DNA of 56,642 bases from Desulfobacteraceae bacterium UBA2174 (lineage in GTDB: Bacteria > Desulfobacterota > Desulfobacteria > Desulfobacterales > UBA2174), in the NCBI GenBank assembly GCA_002327445.1, contig DCWA01000032.1, positions 136,226 through 192,867 of the forward strand, read 5' to 3'. The translations under genes were made by a program, and so were the position numbers. Of this stretch, positions 53,831-56,642 are shown in pieces (the stretch's first letter is position 1; each line of letters starts with the position of its first letter). A model generated the notes under the pieces. That model had not been told where the DNA came from, did no database searches, and saw only the letters and a program-made list of their open reading frames with translations.

Positions 53831-54840
53831 TTATTTCACCGGATCGTGATAACCGAAACTGGCCACTCCAGGAATGCCGATATTCAGGCCCAAGCCGTGG
53901 AGCACGCGACCGGTTTTGCTTGCCTTCACCAGAAGCACATCCCGGTCGGTCACCGGTGTTTGCTGAACCTCGATGTCCCGGGCATCCAATTCCAGCACCT
54001 GACGTTCCCCCTCCCCAAGATGGCGAATGAGGATCACCTTTTGCGGGTCGGCGTAGGGCGCCATGCCGCCAGCCAGCGACAGGGCCTCGGAAATGCCGGT
54101 GCGCCGGGTGATATGGTAGGCCCCGGGATTGCGGACTGCCCCGTCCACGCAAAACATCCCCGCCTCGGGCACGAAGATCACGTCCCCGCCGTTGATCTCT
54201 ATGTTCAGCTCGCTGTTGCCCTCGCGGATCATCTTGTCCAGATCGATGAGGAAGGTGCCACCTCCTTCTCCATCAGCACCCTGCGCCCGCCGCACCTGGG
54301 CCGTTCTTCCGGCATGTTCGTTCATTCCACCGCCCAGCGCCATCACGTCCATCAACCGCATCTTGGTGGGATAATCATGCGTGCCGGGATTCTTGAACTG
54401 GCCGAGCAAAGTGACACGCTGGCTCACATGCGCCTCGACGAAAACGCTCACGTGGGGATCCTTGAGGTAACGCTGCCGGTAGAGGGACTCGATGAGCACC
54501 TCGGCCTCCCGGGCCGACAGCCCTAGACCTCCACTTGGCCAAGCAGCGGCAGCGTCACATGCCCCCGGGAGCTGACCCGCACCTTGGAGTTGAGCTCCCC
54601 ACTTTCAAAAACCGTCACCTGGAGCAGGTCTCCGGCTCCCAGCAGGTAATCGCCTGGATCCGCGTTGAGGTTGGCGGCGGCGAAGAGCTGCTCGTTGAGA
54701 CTCTCCGTCTCCTGACTGCGCAGACTGCGCACCGAGTAGCTGTCCACTTGCATTGCCGCCAAATTCTCGTCCTGTTTCGAGGCGAAGCCGAGCAGCGCGA
54801 CGATCAGGCAAGCGATCCAGCCCAAGATACACTTTTCCAA
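53831..54840 (-). pseudogene. Wza-type polysaccharide export protein, frameshifted
   Basis: The N-terminal part (54840-54523, 105 codons) has a signal-like start (CILGWIACLIVALLGF) and the export-domain motif GDYLLGAGDLLQVTVFESGE, then stops at TAG 54523-54525. The family continues in another frame from about 54530 (GLGLSAREAEVLIESLYRQ), with SLBB domains (VTLLGQFKNPGTHDYP and MFCVDGAVRNPGAYHI). The total span of 1010 bases is one short of a multiple of three, so one base has been lost near 54525. This is either a real inactivation or a sequence error. An intact protein would be an outer-membrane polysaccharide export channel. Confidence 0.85.
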
Positions 54841-54869
54841 AAATTCTCCCGCATGATTTTATAAACTTT

Positions 54870-55160
54870 AAAAATTTAAGAAATTTAAATTCGAAATTCG
54901 AAGCACAAAATACGAAACAAATTCGAATGATCGAAATTCAAATGTTCAAAACAAATACACTATAGCTATTCTTCGAAATTTCTTTCGAGATTTCCTTTTT
55001 CGAATATTCTCGAAGGTTTCATTAATGTCTTTCTTTTGAATTTTTATCATTTGAATTTTGAGCATTGTTTCGAATTTTGAATTTCGTGCTTGCCTTTTTG
55101 TTTTATTGTAATTTGATTATTTTTTGAAATTTGGTCCTTGGTATTTTTTCCCTTGCAGTT
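54870..55160. repeat. AT-rich TTCGAA foldback repeat, copy B
   Basis: Same family as 28190-28610: AAATTCGAAATTCGAA, ATTCAAATGTTCAAAAC, a core CTTCGAAATTTCTTTCGAG and GAAGGTTTCATTA, then an inverted right arm. Occupies the 322-base gap between the wza-like gene and the dehydrogenase stop. Confidence 0.75.
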
Positions 55161-55162
55161 TG

Positions 55163-56596
55163 TTATTTTCCATTCTTGACTTGTTTCTTGATCCGTTGGA
55201 CGTGGCCGCGGCCCAGTCCCTTGACTTCCCAGCCCAGCTCGAAGTAGCGCCGGATCTGGTCGTCATCAAGCAATCCGAAACAATCCACGATGGCGGCAGA
55301 GCCGCCGACCATCGCCACCACTTGGTCGGGCATCAGGGTCTTATAGGATTGATGCGGCACAGCCAGGACCACCGCGTCCACGCCGGCCAGGGCACTGGCC
55401 AAGTCCTCCGCCATCTTCAAATCCGACAAGTGTTGCTGGTTGCGGAAAAACCGCGCCCAGCTCTTGCCCGGCGCCGGGTAGCTCTCTTGCTTCTCGAATT
55501 CCCACCAATGCTTGACGTACGGGTCGTGGACCACCACGTCCCCGCCCATCTCGGCGATCTTGCGCACGATGATCTCCGAGCCGCTGTAGCGCGTGTCGCC
55601 CACATCCTGCCGATAAGACGCGCCGAGAACAGCCACTTTGGAGGCCGCCACGATACGACCCATGTTGCGCAGGGCGTCGCGCACCAGTTGGGCCACGTGC
55701 AACGAGCGGGTGTCGTTGATGTCGATGGCCAGCGGGGTAATCTTGAAAATGTCGTCCTCGAAGCCCATCAGCGTGTTGTAGGCCCAAACCCCCAGGCCGC
55801 CGTCCTTGGGCAAACAGTAGCCGCCGATGCCCGGGCCGGGGAAAATCATGTTGTCGTGGGTGGGCCGCACCTTGATCGCCTCGATGACCTTGATCAGGTC
55901 CACCCCGTTGCGCTCTGAAAAACGGCTCCACTCATCGAGAAAAGCCAGGATGGTGGCGCGATACGAGTTTTCCACGATCTTGGCCGTTTCGCTTTCGATG
56001 GGGCGATCCAGCACGGTGAGCGGAAATTTTTCCACGTTGAGCACGTTGCCCAGGAACCGCACCACCTTGTCGCGGGCCTCGGCGTTGACCCCGGAGCACA
56101 CCCGCCAGAAGTCGCGGATCGAGGCCACGTAGTGGCGCCCGGGCATCACCCGCTCGTAGCTGTGGGCCAAAAGCGGCTCGGCGGCGCCGGAGGTTCGAGG
56201 TTGGAGGTCGGAGACGCGAAGTCCGAGATCGGAGGTCAGCGGTCCGAGGTCGGCGATCGGAGGTTCTGGGTCGGAGTCCGGAGGCCCAAAATCTGAAGCC
56301 TGCGGTCGAAGGTCCGAGACGTGAAGTCCGAGGTCCGAAGCCAAAGGTTCGATATCTGAAATGTCGCCAACCGCCTCGGGTTTTTCCTCTGATTTCCGAT
56401 CTCCGACTTCCGACGTCCGGCCCTTACCAAGCCCACGGGCTTCGAATGCCTTTTTCAAAATCGGATAAGCCACGTACTCGGTGGTGCCCGGCGGCACGGT
56501 GGTTTCGATGAGCACCAGACAGTGCGGGGCGATCTTTTCGCCGATCACTTTCAGGCTCTCTTCCAGGGCCTTGATCTCGGCGTGCCCGTTGCGCAC
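55163..56596 (-). CDS. Nucleotide-sugar dehydrogenase (UDP-sugar 6-dehydrogenase type), partial, with in-frame insertion
   Basis: 477 residues shown; the N-terminal Rossmann domain would lie beyond the window. LVLIETTVPPGTTEYVA, a central dimer domain (MDRPIESETAKIVENSYRAT), active-site Cys in GPGIGGYCLPKDGG, and a C-terminal UDP-binding domain (LGASYRQDVGDTRYSG). It oxidises a UDP-hexose to the uronic acid for surface polysaccharide, matching the neighbouring export gene. An ~80-residue insertion made of heptad repeats lies between ARGLGKG and PLLAHSYERV. Upstream, an in-frame TGA occurs at 56633-56635 and codons after it (VYHKNTLGDV) still look family-like, so the 5' end may be frameshifted. 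The start given (GTG 56596) is arbitrary. Confidence 0.82.
   Translation of the reverse strand: MRNGHAEIKALEESLKVIGEKIAPHCLVLIETTVPPGTTEYVAYPILKKAFEARGLGKGRTSEVGDRKSEEKPEAVGDISDIEPLASDLGLHVSDLRPQASDFGPPDSDPEPPIADLGPLTSDLGLRVSDLQPRTSGAAEPLLAHSYERVMPGRHYVASIRDFWRVCSGVNAEARDKVVRFLGNVLNVEKFPLTVLDRPIESETAKIVENSYRATILAFLDEWSRFSERNGVDLIKVIEAIKVRPTHDNMIFPGPGIGGYCLPKDGGLGVWAYNTLMGFEDDIFKITPLAIDINDTRSLHVAQLVRDALRNMGRIVAASKVAVLGASYRQDVGDTRYSGSEIIVRKIAEMGGDVVVHDPYVKHWWEFEKQESYPAPGKSWARFFRNQQHLSDLKMAEDLASALAGVDAVVLAVPHQSYKTLMPDQVVAMVGGSAAIVDCFGLLDDDQIRRYFELGWEVKGLGRGHVQRIKKQVKNGK
56201..56368 (-). repeat. 21-bp minisatellite inside the dehydrogenase gene
   Basis: Eight 21-base units encoding seven-residue repeats in frame: SDIEPLA, SDLGLHV, SDLRPQA, SDFGPPD, SDPEPPI, ADLGPLT, SDLGLRV, SDLQPRT. 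Related but degenerate sequence extends to about 56430 (TSEVGDRKSEE). The unit resembles TCCGAGGTCGG-type intergenic repeats. Confidence 0.85.
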
Positions 56597-56642
56597 GTCG
56601 CCCAGCGTGTTCTTGTGGTATACTTTAATCGGTCATAATTTG

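Noticed and set aside
56186..56430. Possible CRISPR array
   Set aside because: Units are contiguous 21-base degenerate repeats without spacers and are translated within a dehydrogenase gene.
1..56642. tRNA or rRNA genes
   Set aside because: No cloverleaf or rRNA-like segment was recognised by reading; a tRNAscan/Infernal run would be needed to exclude them formally.

Overview
The window is high-GC DNA (about 60-65% by eye) with short AT-rich islands made of dispersed repeats. Corrinoid methyl transfer, a non-pyrrolysine MttB-type enzyme, an ASKHA corrinoid activator and many universal stress proteins, set among non-coding foldback repeats, suggest an anaerobic or microaerophilic Desulfobacterota (deltaproteobacterium, Desulfosarcina-like). 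This placement is inference; there is no rRNA or marker gene in the window.

Region 1 (1-8,850) holds the tail of a RecD-like helicase, two close UspA paralogues (613 and 4987) with matching promoter-like upstream blocks, a class V aminotransferase, a cpYpsA-type protein, glucokinase, a LivF remnant, a Nudix-like lipoprotein, an Hsp20-UspA pair and a lipoprotein.

Region 2 (8,900-30,320) looks like an energy-stress or dormancy island. It contains an acyl carrier protein, a small membrane protein coupled to a Na,K-ATPase-type (P2C) P-type ATPase with an N-terminal PTS EIIA domain, and a Pat-like ADP-forming acyl-CoA synthetase/GNAT fusion divergent from an AcsA-type synthetase. The AcsA gene runs into a tightly overlapping operon: E1 alpha, E1 beta, E2 and a second acyl carrier protein, followed by an AhpD-like protein. 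No E3 gene is present. A Lon-like protease, a double Usp, a secreted three-repeat protein, another Usp coupled to a kinase-like protein, and a split phosphotransferase/APS-kinase-like pair follow.

Region 3 (30,287-46,450) is a glycine betaine (quaternary amine) catabolic locus. On the minus strand are an RpiR/SIS regulator, an ASKHA 2Fe-2S corrinoid activator and a B12 methionine-synthase-activation-like protein. Divergently on the plus strand are sarcosine oxidase subunits B, D, A and G, a methyl-THF:corrinoid methyltransferase, an MttB-family methyltransferase, a corrinoid protein and an OpuC-type betaine ABC transporter. Inferred logic: uptake, corrinoid-dependent removal of one methyl to tetrahydrofolate, then oxidation of the remaining N-methyl groups by the Sox complex, with palindromes in the divergent promoter as likely RpiR operators.

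Region 4 (46,450-56,642) has a giant 1,509-residue GlmS-like protein behind a strong hairpin, an IS110-family element, an AbrB-like protein, a frameshifted Wza-type export gene with a clear terminator, and a nucleotide-sugar dehydrogenase carrying an in-frame 21-bp minisatellite. Several dispersed repeat families, including one foldback element with terminal inverted repeats and a target duplication, link these regions.
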